Source: an uncultured Pirellulaceae bacterium
GTDB lineage: Bacteria; Planctomycetota; Planctomycetia; Pirellulales; Pirellulaceae
Direction: 5' to 3'
Assembly: GCA_937981585.1 (NCBI GenBank)
Contig: CALJOA010000064.1
Location: 1-64,000 of the forward strand
Length of the DNA: 64,000 nucleotides
Below, in pieces: positions 44,265 through 53,487 of the stretch. Position 1 is the first letter of the stretch. Every line of letters starts with the position of its first letter. Below the pieces are notes generated by a model that was not told the origin of the DNA, searched no databases, and saw only the letters and a program-made list of their open reading frames with translations. The position numbers and the translations under genes are program-made.

Positions 44265-45590
44265 ATGAGACTTAATCACTTTATCACCGCGATTGCGGCT
44301 GTCGTCTTCGTGGTAACGATCACTGTTTCGATTTGCCAAGCTCAGGACTGGTTGCGATTCCGCGGTTCAGATGGATCGGGCGTTTCGCCCGAAAGCGCCA
44401 CCACAGCGACTGAGTTTTCGGCTGACAAGAATCTCGCTTGGAAAGTTGAACTTCCTGGAGCGGGCGCTTCAGCGCCGATCATCGTTGGCGACAAAGTCAT
44501 TTTGACTTGCTACACAGGCTACGGGCAAGACCGAAGGGCGCCCGGCAATATTGGCGACCTTAAGCGACACGTCATTTGTTACAACAAGAAGACCGGCAAA
44601 AAAATCTGGCAGAACGATTTCAATAATTCCGTTGCTGAAGACCCGTTTAGAGGCATGGGAGTTCCGGAGCACGGTTATGCCAGCAGCACTCCAGTTTCGG
44701 ACGGCAAACATGTATTTGTCTTTTTTGGAAAGACGGGTGTAATGGCGTTCGACCTTGCCAACGGGAATGAAGTTTGGAAGAAAAGCGTTGGCACTGGCTC
44801 AGGAAGAATGAAGTGGGGATCGGGAGCCAGTCCGGTTCTTCACAACGACGTTTTGGTAGTCAATGCGTCAGATGAAAACAGCAATCTTGTAGGCTTGGAC
44901 AAATCGACTGGAGAGCAAGTCTGGAAAGCCGATGACATTACCAATGTCTGGTCAACGCCACTGGTCGTAGGCGACAAAGACGACGCGGTAATGGTGTTTT
45001 CGATTCCCTCTGAAGTTTGGGGACTGAATCCAAAAAACGGTAAATTGAAATGGTATTCAACCAATGGCGTTAGCGACATGTCGGTGTCAACAAGCCCAGT
45101 AGTTAGCGACAACGTCGTCTATGCGATGGGCGGTCGTTCTGGAACCGCAGTTGCAATTAAGCTTGGTGGCAAAAGCGATGTCACTAAATCGCATACCGTT
45201 TGGGAAGGCAAAGCGACGGGGCGGATTGTCAGTCCAATCATTGTTGACAAACACATATTCGGTTTCAGTCGCGGACTGGCCACGTGTCTTGACGCGAAGT
45301 CAGGAGAAGAGGTTTACAAAAAACGGCTTCCCAACGATCCGTCTGGATCGGCAGGCGGTGGTGGACGCCGCGGCCCCAGCAGTGACTATTGCTCTCCGGT
45401 ATCCGCCGACGGCAAGATCTATCAGTTTGTCAAATCTGGTACGTGCTATGTGATTGAAGCCAGTCCCAAATTTAAGGTCTTGGCAGTCAACAGCCTTAAC
45501 GACGGCTCGGAGTTCAATTCGACTCCCGCGATCTCCGAAGGCAAGATCTACGTTCGCTCAAACAAGAATCTTTATTGCATCGGCGGTTGA
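44265..45590 (+). CDS. Secreted PQQ-binding-like beta-propeller protein
   Basis: 441 residues; signal peptide at residues 1-27 (hydrophobic FITAIAAVVFVVTITVSI, cleavage near AQA). The rest shows repeats with WLRFRG, W-x-V/N-x-L, GKKIWQND and GEQVWKAD type blades (about six), so it folds as a PQQ-like propeller. Such proteins in planctomycetes are often linked to extracellular catabolism but PQQ binding itself is not established; no catalytic residues are visible. The last codons and stop (IGG*) are provided by a copy of the AGCCGTTTT repeat; see findings. Start ATG 44265. Confidence 0.85.
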   Translation: MRLNHFITAIAAVVFVVTITVSICQAQDWLRFRGSDGSGVSPESATTATEFSADKNLAWKVELPGAGASAPIIVGDKVILTCYTGYGQDRRAPGNIGDLKRHVICYNKKTGKKIWQNDFNNSVAEDPFRGMGVPEHGYASSTPVSDGKHVFVFFGKTGVMAFDLANGNEVWKKSVGTGSGRMKWGSGASPVLHNDVLVVNASDENSNLVGLDKSTGEQVWKADDITNVWSTPLVVGDKDDAVMVFSIPSEVWGLNPKNGKLKWYSTNGVSDMSVSTSPVVSDNVVYAMGGRSGTAVAIKLGGKSDVTKSHTVWEGKATGRIVSPIIVDKHIFGFSRGLATCLDAKSGEEVYKKRLPNDPSGSAGGGGRRGPSSDYCSPVSADGKIYQFVKSGTCYVIEASPKFKVLAVNSLNDGSEFNSTPAISEGKIYVRSNKNLYCIGG

Positions 45591-45624
45591 ATCGCCGTTA
45601 ACCGTGGCTAGCGCCAAAACGGCT
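45581..45624. repeat. Partial AGCCGTTTTGGC element at gene end
   Basis: Contains the loop and right arm (GAATCGCCGTTAACCGTGG then CTAGCGCCAAAACGGCT) of the element; the left arm is lost. The stop codon of the preceding gene is inside it. The flanking 3' sequence (GGTGTTTGTT...TTAGGGCGTTTTTT) also matches that following the 37448 element. Confidence 0.8.
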
Positions 45625-45793
45625 GGTGTTTGTTATTAGGGCGTTTTTTGAAAAAATCACAGCCTCGGATTGTGAAAAATGAGTTTTAGCCGCTACATCC
45701 GCCTTTTAGTTGCAATAACGTTCTTGGCAAAACGTCTTAGTCTATACAAAGTTTCTTGTCAGAAATTGCTTCCTCTTTCACTTGTATTTCCTA

Positions 45794-48250
45794 ATGCAGA
45801 CCATCGTTGGCGCTGGATTGAATCGAATCCGATATCGCTGGATTGTCATAAACCTGGCGATAGCAATCTCCCTGCCGACGTTGTTGTTCGGTGAAACGTT
45901 TGCTCAGGACAAGCAGGCCACAAAAACGAACACGGCTCCGGAAATATCCCTAGAGTTCCTTCAGGAGAATTGTTTCGACTGTCACGCCGGCGGCGGGGCG
46001 GAAGCTGGTCTTGATCTTGAGAAACTATCCGACCAATTGACCGATGCCAACACCGCCCGATGGGTCCAGATATTTGATCGAGTTGATCATGGTGAAATGC
46101 CACCACCCAACGGCGACGAAGTCGACCCTAAATCACGCGGTTCTTTTTTGAAAGCGACATCGCGCTGGATCGAGACAACGCAGAAAGAGGAACACCAAAC
46201 CAACGGCCGCGTCAAAGCCAGACGGCTGACGAACCTTCAGCTTGAACGAACGCTGCATGATTTGCTGGGCATCGACATTCCCTTGGCAAGCCAGATGCCA
46301 GATGAGCCGCGTGCGTCCGGGTTTTACACCGTCGCCGACCGCCAGGCCATGTCGCATTTCCAACTGGAGCAGCACCTCAAGGTCGTCGACGCGGCGCTTG
46401 ATGAAGCCTTTCGGCGCGCCGGAAACATTGCCAACGGCGACAAGCTCAAACGGAATTTAAAAGCGAGAGATATTGTCAGAAAGGATCCAAAACGCAGGAC
46501 TCGTGAACCCGAGATGCTCAACGGCCATGCCGTCACCTGGTCGGCCTTTCTTATTTTTTACGGTCGTACTCCCGCAACAACTGCCAGCCAGGATGGATGG
46601 TATCGTTTCAAGATTCGCGGCAAAGGACTCAAAGTTCCCGAGGATAAGAACATCTGGTGCACGGTACGATCCGGCGAATGCTATTCGGGTTCACCATTGA
46701 TGGCTGGAATCACAGCGTTCGAACTGGATGAGAACTACAAAGAGATCACCTTCGACGCTTGGTTGCCCAAAGATCACATGCTGGAGATTCGCCCCGGAGA
46801 CGTAACGCTAAAGCGGGCCAAGTTCCGAGGCGGGCAAGTCGGCGCAGGCGAAGGCGGACCGCAGGACGTTCCGGGGATTGCGATCCAATCGATCGTTATG
46901 GAACGAATTCACAAAGGCCCAAATGACGACGGGATTCGAACGCTGTTGTTGGGCGACCTTGGTTACGAACTTGACCAAAAAAAGAATCGGCGAACCGTCG
47001 CCACGAAGAATCCACAACCCGATCTTGCGAAACTGATTCAACGCTTCGCCCAAAAGGCGTTTCGGCGACCGACGGAAAACTCAACGGTCAAGCCGTTTGT
47101 TGACTTGGCAATTGAGTCTTACAAAAAGGACAAGAATTTCCTAGCCGCGCTTCGTGTTGGCTATCGCGCGGTATTGTGTTCGCCTCGTTTTCTTTATTTC
47201 CGCGAGCAACCAGGCGAGCTGGATGACTATTCGATTGCTTCTCGGTTGAGCTACTTGATTTGGAATCGAATGCCAGACAAGCAGTTGATGAATCTTGCCT
47301 CGAAAAAGAAACTATCGAATGAGCAAACGCTGCTTCGTCAGGTCGACCGAATGCTTGACCATCCCCAAGGAAAAAACTTTGTCGCCGACCTTGCCGACCA
47401 GTGGCTTGATTTGAACTTGATCGACTTTACCGAACCTGACAAGCGACTTTATGGCGGGTTCGATTTGATCGTGCAGGATTCGATGCTCGACGAAACGCAT
47501 TCGTTTTTGCAGTCAATGCTGGACGAGGATTTGAGCGTTGGCAATTTGATCGATGCGGATTTTACTTTTCTCAACAGCCGGCTTGCAAAATACTATGGCA
47601 TCAATGGCGTTAGTGGCGATAAAGTTCAAAAGGTCTTGCTGAACAAGAAGGGCGACAACCCAACCAACTACGGCGGACTGCTAACCCAAGGAGCGATCAT
47701 GAAAGTGACCGCCAACGGAACGACAACTTCGCCAGTGATTCGAGGGGTTTGGGTTTCAGAGCGTTTGCTCGGTCAGGAAATTCCACCACCACCGGAAAAT
47801 ATCCCTGCGATCGAACCAGACATTCGAGGTGCCAAATCGATTCGTGAAATGCTCTCCAAACACACGGAGAATGGAGACTGTGCGTCGTGTCATCGAAAAA
47901 TTGATCCTCCCGGATTTGCGCTGGAACACTTTGATCCGTCCGGTCGATGGCGTGACTCTTATGCCTCTCAAAATAAAAAGAATAAACTCAAGATCGACAG
48001 CAGTTTTCAAATGCCCGATGGAAAGGCATTCAGCAACCTCGAGGAGTTCAAGGCACTTGTTTTGGCGGACAAAGAGCAACTGGCCAGAAACGTTTGCGAA
48101 AAACTGGTCGTCTACGGCACCGGACAGACGGTGCAATTCGCCGACCGGAAAGTGATCCAGGCATCCGTCAAGCAAACTGCCAAAACTGATTATGGATTTC
48201 GAGCGATTTTGAAATCATTTGTGACAAGCGACATCTTTCTGAGTAAGTGA
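45794..48250 (+). CDS. Planctomycete cytochrome c-type protein, DUF1587/1595/1592/1588/1585
   Basis: Large secreted protein, 818 residues, of the DUF1592 family found in planctomycetes. Seen: signal peptide; an N-terminal PSCyt1-like haem motif CFDCH; a DUF1587 region (RRLTNLQLERTLHDLLGID); a cellulose-binding-like middle; DUF1592 (DDYSIASRLSYLIWNRMPD, ~residue 480); DUF1588 with a second CxxCH (CASCHRKIDPPGFALEHFD); and DUF1585 at the end. A TTG at 45782 is four residues upstream; ATG at 45794 is preferred. The two haem motifs suggest an electron-transfer role; the substrate is unknown. The DUF1552 gene starts 12 bases after it, forming an operon. Confidence 0.88.
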   Translation: MQTIVGAGLNRIRYRWIVINLAIAISLPTLLFGETFAQDKQATKTNTAPEISLEFLQENCFDCHAGGGAEAGLDLEKLSDQLTDANTARWVQIFDRVDHGEMPPPNGDEVDPKSRGSFLKATSRWIETTQKEEHQTNGRVKARRLTNLQLERTLHDLLGIDIPLASQMPDEPRASGFYTVADRQAMSHFQLEQHLKVVDAALDEAFRRAGNIANGDKLKRNLKARDIVRKDPKRRTREPEMLNGHAVTWSAFLIFYGRTPATTASQDGWYRFKIRGKGLKVPEDKNIWCTVRSGECYSGSPLMAGITAFELDENYKEITFDAWLPKDHMLEIRPGDVTLKRAKFRGGQVGAGEGGPQDVPGIAIQSIVMERIHKGPNDDGIRTLLLGDLGYELDQKKNRRTVATKNPQPDLAKLIQRFAQKAFRRPTENSTVKPFVDLAIESYKKDKNFLAALRVGYRAVLCSPRFLYFREQPGELDDYSIASRLSYLIWNRMPDKQLMNLASKKKLSNEQTLLRQVDRMLDHPQGKNFVADLADQWLDLNLIDFTEPDKRLYGGFDLIVQDSMLDETHSFLQSMLDEDLSVGNLIDADFTFLNSRLAKYYGINGVSGDKVQKVLLNKKGDNPTNYGGLLTQGAIMKVTANGTTTSPVIRGVWVSERLLGQEIPPPPENIPAIEPDIRGAKSIREMLSKHTENGDCASCHRKIDPPGFALEHFDPSGRWRDSYASQNKKNKLKIDSSFQMPDGKAFSNLEEFKALVLADKEQLARNVCEKLVVYGTGQTVQFADRKVIQASVKQTAKTDYGFRAILKSFVTSDIFLSK

Positions 48251-48262
48251 TTCGAGGCAATT

Positions 48263-49555
48263 GTGGACAACAAGAATTCCGTCAACTTTAGTTTTCGCCA
48301 AAGCGTCAGTCGCCGCACGATTCTGCGCGGCACGGGCGTTTCGCTTGCGCTACCGTGGCTTGGTGCAATGCAACCTGCATTCGCTACCCAACAGGAACAG
48401 ACACGCCCCAAGCGATTTGTCGCGATGACGTTGGGACTGGGACTGCATGGCCCAAATCTCAATCCGAAAGATGCCGGGCGAAACTACACGGCTTCTCGAT
48501 ACCTCAAATCAATCGATGACATCCGGGACAAGTTCACTGTAATTTCAGGTGTGTCCCATCCCGGAGTCAGTGGCGGGCATCGCGCCGAAGCCAGTATCCT
48601 GACGGCCAACCCCGCTGGTAGTTCAGGACGTGCCAAGAACACGATTTCCATCGACCAATTGATGGCCAAACATCTTGGCGGGCATACGCGATTTCCGTCA
48701 TTGGTTCTCAGTAGCAACGGGTCGAGCAGTCCGTCTTACACCGAAAACGGCTCAATGATTCCTGCCGAGAAATCTCCGTCCAAGTTGTTCAAAATGTTGT
48801 TCGTCAACAATTCTCCCAAAGAGCGTGAGCAACATGCGCAGCGCGTTCGCGAGGGCAGAAGCATCATGGATCTGGTCAACGCCGATGCAAAGCGTTTACA
48901 AAACGAACTTGGCACCGGCGATCAACAACGACTCGATGCCTACTTCACCAGCGTCCGCGATCTCGAGAAACGCATGGCTGCTTCGGAGGCTTGGGCCAAA
49001 CGAACTAAACCCAAAGTCGATGCCAACAAGCCGATCGACGTTTCGGATTCAAGAGACTTTATTGGACGGCAGAAATTGATGTCCGACATGATCCGATTGG
49101 CGCTGCAAACCGACTCTAGCCGGTTCATCGTTTATCATCTCGGCGGAAGCGGCGGCGTTGTTCCGCTTCCCGGCGTTGAACAAGGCTATCACGGGCTCAG
49201 TCACCACGGTAAGGATGAAGAAAAGCTCGAGCAGCTCGCGCTAGTCGAAGCAGCAATCATCAGCCAGTGGGGCCAGTTCCTTCGCGGGCTTGATTCGATC
49301 GACGACCAAGGGGCCAGCCTGCTAGATCAGACTTCTGTCCTGCTGACCAGCAATCTGGGTAACGCCTCCAATCACAGTAACAAGAACATGCCAGTGCTGC
49401 TCGCTGGAGGCGGATTTAGGCACGGACAGCATTTGGCGTTTGATCAAAAGCGGAACTATCCGTTGCCCAACCTCTTCGTCAGTGTGCTGCAAAATCTTGG
49501 ACTGGAGTCGGATCAGTTCATGAGCAGCACTGGGACGATGACGGGGCTGAGTTAG
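48263..49555 (+). CDS. DUF1552 secreted protein
   Basis: 430 residues, the usual partner of DUF1592 proteins. An N-terminal twin-arginine signal ([19 protein letters not shown]) indicates Tat export. The remainder is the DUF1552 domain: [39 protein letters not shown], a [12 protein letters not shown] helix, [11 protein letters not shown] and [25 protein letters not shown], similar in style to DUF1501 sulfatase-like folds. GTG start at 48263 with GAGG upstream. Function unknown; possible link to polysaccharide or sulfate-ester processing is only suggested by its partners. Confidence 0.88.
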   Translation: MDNKNSVNFSFRQSVSRRTILRGTGVSLALPWLGAMQPAFATQQEQTRPKRFVAMTLGLGLHGPNLNPKDAGRNYTASRYLKSIDDIRDKFTVISGVSHPGVSGGHRAEASILTANPAGSSGRAKNTISIDQLMAKHLGGHTRFPSLVLSSNGSSSPSYTENGSMIPAEKSPSKLFKMLFVNNSPKEREQHAQRVREGRSIMDLVNADAKRLQNELGTGDQQRLDAYFTSVRDLEKRMAASEAWAKRTKPKVDANKPIDVSDSRDFIGRQKLMSDMIRLALQTDSSRFIVYHLGGSGGVVPLPGVEQGYHGLSHHGKDEEKLEQLALVEAAIISQWGQFLRGLDSIDDQGASLLDQTSVLLTSNLGNASNHSNKNMPVLLAGGGFRHGQHLAFDQKRNYPLPNLFVSVLQNLGLESDQFMSSTGTMTGLS

Positions 49556-49581
49556 CAGACTCCTTAACCGCGCAAGCGTCA

Positions 49582-49725
49582 TTGCTGCGCAACCATCATT
49601 CTCGTTACCCCGTGGGAGTGACTCGTCGCGAGTTTGCATATAAATTGAGTTCAGAGCTTAACCACCTGATAAACGTTGAGTTTGACGAAGACGGTAATGT
49701 GCTCAGCATCTCGATGGAAAGCTAA
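49582..49725 (+). CDS. Small ORF between DUF1552 and map
   Basis: A 47-codon frame (TTG 49582, or GTG 49612/49618) ends with TAA at 49723. The end of the product reads VTRREFAYKLSSELNHLIN then VEFDEDGNVLSISMES, which looks like an ordinary globular fragment with native codon use. It is open without stops back through the end of the DUF1552 gene. No strong ribosome site. Could be a genuine short gene, or chance. Confidence 0.3.
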   Translation: MLRNHHSRYPVGVTRREFAYKLSSELNHLINVEFDEDGNVLSISMES

Positions 49726-49730
49726 TTTCA

Positions 49731-50588
49731 ATGAACATTCCTGCCAAACGCGAGCTTCGATCGCCGCGTGAAATTCGAAAAATGCGAACCGCCGGGTTGG
49801 TGGTTTGGCAAGCCCACCAGGCTGCGGCTCGATTGCTCGCTCCGGGAGTCACGACAGAAGAAATCAACGCGGCTTACCGAGACACCTTCAAACAGTACGA
49901 CGCCAAACCTTTGTTTCTCGGATACGGCGCACGTCCGGGCGTACCGGCTTTTCCGGCCGAGACTTGTATTTCAATCAATGAGGAAGTCGTCCATGGAATC
50001 CCGGGGCCGCGAAAGCTCTTAGAAGGCGATATCGTTTCGTTGGACACGGGTTGCAAGATCGCTGGTTGGTGTGGAGACGCTGCCGTTACCCATGCAATTG
50101 GCAAGATCGACGCTCAGTCGCAAAAGCTGATGGAGGTCACGTTGGGCGTGCTGGACTATTCGATCGAGCTGATGTCGACCAAGACAAAATGGAGCGAGAT
50201 TTGCAAGTTGATGGAGAGCTACGTTGTTGACCGCGGTTTTTTCGTCGTCGAAGACATGGTCGGACACGGAATCGGAAAAGAACTTCACGAGCCGCCACAA
50301 GTGCCCAATTACTTCAACGATCTCTTGATGCAAACCGAGGATTTTGATTTGAAGCCGGGTGTCGTCATCGCGGTTGAACCGATGGTCAACATCGGAACCA
50401 AGGATTTAGTGACGCTGGACGATGGCTGGACGGTTGTTACGGAAACCCGCGAGAACAGCGCCCATTTCGAACACACAATTGCGATCACAAAAGATGGTCC
50501 GGTGAGGCTGACCGGTCCGCCCAACGATGAAGAGCTTGAACAGATGCCGCAGTGGCTTCACGACAAATCAAGGTGGAAGCTTTGGTAA
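49731..50588 (+). CDS. map: Type I methionine aminopeptidase
   Basis: Removes the initiator Met from nascent proteins. 285 residues. Dimetal ligands are visible in SLDTGC (Asp), CGDAAVTHAIG (Asp), VGHGIGKELHEPP (His), VAVEPMV (Glu) and HFEHTIAI (Glu). The N-terminal part begins MNIPAKRELRSPREIRKMRTAG. No zinc-finger extension. A C-terminal tail of about 25 residues (PPNDEELEQMPQWLHDKS) extends beyond the catalytic domain. Start ATG 49731. Confidence 0.95.
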   Translation: MNIPAKRELRSPREIRKMRTAGLVVWQAHQAAARLLAPGVTTEEINAAYRDTFKQYDAKPLFLGYGARPGVPAFPAETCISINEEVVHGIPGPRKLLEGDIVSLDTGCKIAGWCGDAAVTHAIGKIDAQSQKLMEVTLGVLDYSIELMSTKTKWSEICKLMESYVVDRGFFVVEDMVGHGIGKELHEPPQVPNYFNDLLMQTEDFDLKPGVVIAVEPMVNIGTKDLVTLDDGWTVVTETRENSAHFEHTIAITKDGPVRLTGPPNDEELEQMPQWLHDKSRWKLW

Positions 50589-50627
50589 GGTTGGCCCCAA
50601 TTCCAAGATAGTGGCATGGCTATCGGA

Positions 50628-50652
50628 GCCGAGAAGCGAATTTGGTCTCGGC
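50628..50652. repeat. Short hairpin with GAGCCGAGA-like arms
   Basis: GCCGAGA (50628) pairs with TCTCGGC (50646). Its flanks (TCGGAGCC and GTCGAGCTACT) match the left arm of the composite at 37380, so this is likely a decayed copy between map and folD. Confidence 0.6.
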
Positions 50653-50743
50653 TTGAAAAGTCGAGCTACTATATTCGGCTGGTGCCTTAACTCGAAGACA
50701 TTGGTTCGATATGCTGTTCGATTCACCAATCCCGGAGTAAGAC

Positions 50744-51619
50744 ATGACTGCCCAACGACTTGACGGCAAAGCGATTTCGAAACAGATCCAAGCCGAAACG
50801 AAAACCAAGGTTGCCGAGTTTGTATCTCAATCTGGCCGCGCCCCAGTGCTCGCGGCGGTTCTGGTCGGCGATGATCCGGCCAGCCAAGTCTACGTTCGCA
50901 ACAAGGAACGGGCTTGCAAGCGAGTCGGTATCGAAAGCCGGTTGATTCGCATGTCAGGTGAAAGTTCCACCGAGGACTTGCTCGCCAAAGTCAATGAGCT
51001 CAACAACGCCCCAGAAGTGAGTGGAATCCTCGTTCAGTTGCCGCTTCCCGATCAATGCGATTCGCGGACGATTCTCGATGCAATCAATCCCAACAAAGAC
51101 GTCGACGCATTCCATCCGCACAACGTTGGTTTGATTTCTCAGGGACGACCGAGGTTCTTGCCGTGCACACCACACGGCATTGTTCAAATGCTCAGACGTT
51201 ACGACATCGAAACGACCGGAAAACATGTTTGCGTGATCGGCCGCAGTGACATCGTTGGAAAGCCGATGGCGATGATGCTTGGCCAACGTGATTCAGGACT
51301 TGGTCCGGAAATGGCTAACGCGACTGTTACGCTTTGTCACAGTCGAACTGCCAATCTTGCCGAGATAACCAAGCAAGCCGACATTCTGATCGCTGCGATT
51401 GGGCGTCCGAACTTTGTTACGCCGGACATGATCAAACCCGGCGCAACCGTGGTAGACGTTGGTATCAACCGAACCGATGACGGATTGGTCGGCGATGTAG
51501 ATTTTGATGCTGCGATGGAGGTCGCCAGCTACGTGACTCCAGTCCCGGGAGGCGTTGGCCCATTGACTGTAGCAATGCTTTTAGAGAACACCTTGATGGC
51601 GGCCTTGCAGGGGCAATGA
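50744..51619 (+). CDS. folD: Bifunctional methylene-THF dehydrogenase/cyclohydrolase
   Basis: Interconverts 5,10-methylene-, methenyl- and 10-formyl-tetrahydrofolate with NADP. 291 residues; signature YVRNKERACKRVGI (with the catalytic Lys) near residues 50-63, LPLPDQC, NP-x-KDVDAFHP, the NADP-binding VIGRSDIVGKPMAMML, and PVPGGVGPLTVAML. Start is ATG 50744 with GGAG seven bases upstream. It is next to map but the intergenic hairpin separates them; a convergent minus-strand operon lies downstream. Confidence 0.97.
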   Translation: MTAQRLDGKAISKQIQAETKTKVAEFVSQSGRAPVLAAVLVGDDPASQVYVRNKERACKRVGIESRLIRMSGESSTEDLLAKVNELNNAPEVSGILVQLPLPDQCDSRTILDAINPNKDVDAFHPHNVGLISQGRPRFLPCTPHGIVQMLRRYDIETTGKHVCVIGRSDIVGKPMAMMLGQRDSGLGPEMANATVTLCHSRTANLAEITKQADILIAAIGRPNFVTPDMIKPGATVVDVGINRTDDGLVGDVDFDAAMEVASYVTPVPGGVGPLTVAMLLENTLMAALQGQ

Positions 51620-51625
51620 GGTAAC

Positions 51626-51756
51626 GGCGCTAGGCCGCGTTTTACAAATCTGCCAATACAAGCTCTAAGCGCAGGCGAGTGAGGCTTTCCGATGCTAGGT
51701 CCCAACTCGCTTGAGCGTCGAGCTTGTACTTGAATTTATAAAACGCCGCCCAGCGA
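51626..51756. repeat. Long imperfect inverted repeat between convergent genes
   Basis: Left arm GGCGCTAGGCCGCGTTTTAC (51626) pairs with a right arm around AAAACGCCGCCCAGCG (51740-51755). Inner arms ACAAGCTCTAAGCGCAGG and CGAGCTTGTACT (near 51716-51730) pair as well; the loop is about 51681-51704. Both arms could fold into a single hairpin of about 130 bases. Probably works as a bidirectional terminator between folD and the WD40 gene, and resembles short mobile palindromes. Confidence 0.7.
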
Positions 51757-51830
51757 CAAAGTAAATTTCGGATCACACCATTGCAGTTTCCAAATTTAGC
51801 TCTGATTCAACTTCTTTTGAACTGGAATTG

Positions 51831-53237
51831 TCAATTTTGCAGCGTCTGAATCTTTTTTTTGGATTGGGAATCAAATACTTGCAACTCTCCGTCAAACGTG
51901 CCGGCAAAAATTTTCTTCTCGCCCACCACAAACGCTCCAGTGGGGAGACTCGATTCGATCTTCAACTCCATTTTTTTCTTACCGTTGGTGTCCCAACTCC
52001 GAATCGCGCCGTCTCGACCTGCCGTCAAAATGTCGCCCGCATGGAAAACTGCTGAGAGCACTCCAGTTTTCCGAGTATAGCGTGACTCACTTTTCCCAGC
52101 GTGAGCACGAACGTTTTGCAACGGGAACCCGTCTTTGATATCCCAAAGCACGAGGTTGCCGTCCTCTGCTCCGCTTGCCAGGATCCGGCTGTCGCTTCGC
52201 CAACTCAAACTGTTGATCTGGACTTTGTGTTCATCAAGCGTGAACACGATCAAACCCTTATCGGGTTCCCAAACGTGTAAGCCGCCACTGCGATCCCCCG
52301 TCGCCACGTACTTGCCATCAGGGCTGAAAGCGATCGCAGTAATCCAATCGGTGTGTTTCTTGATTTTGTGAAGCGTGTTGCCAGTTGAAGCGTCAATGAT
52401 TTTGACGATCTTGTTTGAATTGCCCAGCGCGATGTACTTGTGATCAGGCGATATGTCGGCTGCCAGAACCGAATCGACTTCATCGCCGAAGGCGCCCAAA
52501 CGATTTCCCGATTTGACATCGTACAGGACGACTGTTCCGGAGTGTGCACCGCGCCCACCGGCCGCTAAAACGAGCGTGCCGTTGCGGCTGAACTTGACGT
52601 CATGAATGTTTCCCTCGGGAAAGGGAAGCGTGCCAACGATCTTGAATTCGGCCTCCTCATTTTCACGGTCTCCGAAAAGCAGGACTTGTTCGTGGCCCGA
52701 TGTCGCAACCAATGGAGCTCCGGGGCTGACCGCGATGGCTTGTGGGATTGGGGCTCGGTTGACGGTGTTCCTGTTGGGTTTCAGATTCTCAGGCATCGGC
52801 GAAACCATTGGCGCACCGTCGGCCGGCTGAACAGCAGCGACCGTTTTCAGTTTGGACTTGCCACCTTTTCCGTCAATCAATCCGCCACGAATCCACTGAT
52901 CAACGATCTTGATCTCGGCTTCGGACAACTTTGGGTTGTCGGGAGGCATCGGCTCAACGTTCTCTCCATGAATGATGGCTTGATAAAGAGAACTTGCTGC
53001 CGGCCGACCGGCTTTTACGATCTCTCCGGACGATCCTCCGCGCAGCACCGACTCAAACGTGGACAGGTCAACGTCGGCTTCTTTGTCTGTTTCGTTGTGG
53101 CAACTGGAACAGTGTTGGCGAAAGATCGGTTTGACGTGCTCCTGAAAGTTTGGAGCCTGGGCAAAGGCGGATTGGTTTAAGCCAATCCACAGGTAGAAGA
53201 ATAAAGCGGTTTTCAATATTGGATTTTTTGTGGTCAT
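51831..53237 (-). CDS. WD40-repeat protein with N-terminal planctomycete cytochrome c domain
   Basis: 468 residues. Signal peptide, then a PSCyt1-like c-type haem motif CSSCH (about residues 40-45) in a domain ending DQWIRGGLIDG, then about six WD40-type blades (GTLVLAAGG, KYIALGNSNK, ITAIAFSPDGKYVATG, INSLSWRSDSRILASG, GAIRSW, FAGTFDG). Predicted periplasmic. ATG at 53237. Last gene of a minus-strand run of four: it is 250 bases after the DUF1549 gene, so may be part of the same unit or not. Function unknown. Confidence 0.88.
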   Translation of the reverse strand: MTTKNPILKTALFFYLWIGLNQSAFAQAPNFQEHVKPIFRQHCSSCHNETDKEADVDLSTFESVLRGGSSGEIVKAGRPAASSLYQAIIHGENVEPMPPDNPKLSEAEIKIVDQWIRGGLIDGKGGKSKLKTVAAVQPADGAPMVSPMPENLKPNRNTVNRAPIPQAIAVSPGAPLVATSGHEQVLLFGDRENEEAEFKIVGTLPFPEGNIHDVKFSRNGTLVLAAGGRGAHSGTVVLYDVKSGNRLGAFGDEVDSVLAADISPDHKYIALGNSNKIVKIIDASTGNTLHKIKKHTDWITAIAFSPDGKYVATGDRSGGLHVWEPDKGLIVFTLDEHKVQINSLSWRSDSRILASGAEDGNLVLWDIKDGFPLQNVRAHAGKSESRYTRKTGVLSAVFHAGDILTAGRDGAIRSWDTNGKKKMELKIESSLPTGAFVVGEKKIFAGTFDGELQVFDSQSKKKIQTLQN

Positions 53238-53280
53238 CTTTTTATTTATGTGTCGTGCAGGAAAGTCTCGTAGGAAAACC

Positions 53281-53420
53281 GCTAATGAACGCTAATAGAC
53301 GCTAATAAAGGCTACTGCTTGCTGAAGTGACGCGGGCCCAGGCAATCTCTCCGGAAACCAATAAGAATCTAAGCAATCTATGGAGCGCTACTGCGCTAGT
53401 CATTAGCGCCGATTAGTGGT
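53281..53420. repeat. CGCTAAT repeat cluster
   Basis: 10-base direct repeats GCTAATGAAC, GCTAATAGAC, GCTAATAAAG at 53281-53310. Near 53400-53418 the complementary ATTAGCGCCGATTAGTG occurs, so the ends can pair. Fills much of the 250-base gap between two genes. The element shares motifs with the 221-bp repeat at 5019. Confidence 0.65.
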
Positions 53421-53487
53421 TAAAACATCCTCACTGCCGTCCCTCCAAAAAACACCCGCACTGCCGCCTTCCAATAAACCAACCGTT

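Noticed and set aside
45679-45894. 71-codon frame upstream of the DUF1592-type gene
   Set aside because: It overlaps the real gene in another frame and shows no signal peptide or motif of its own.
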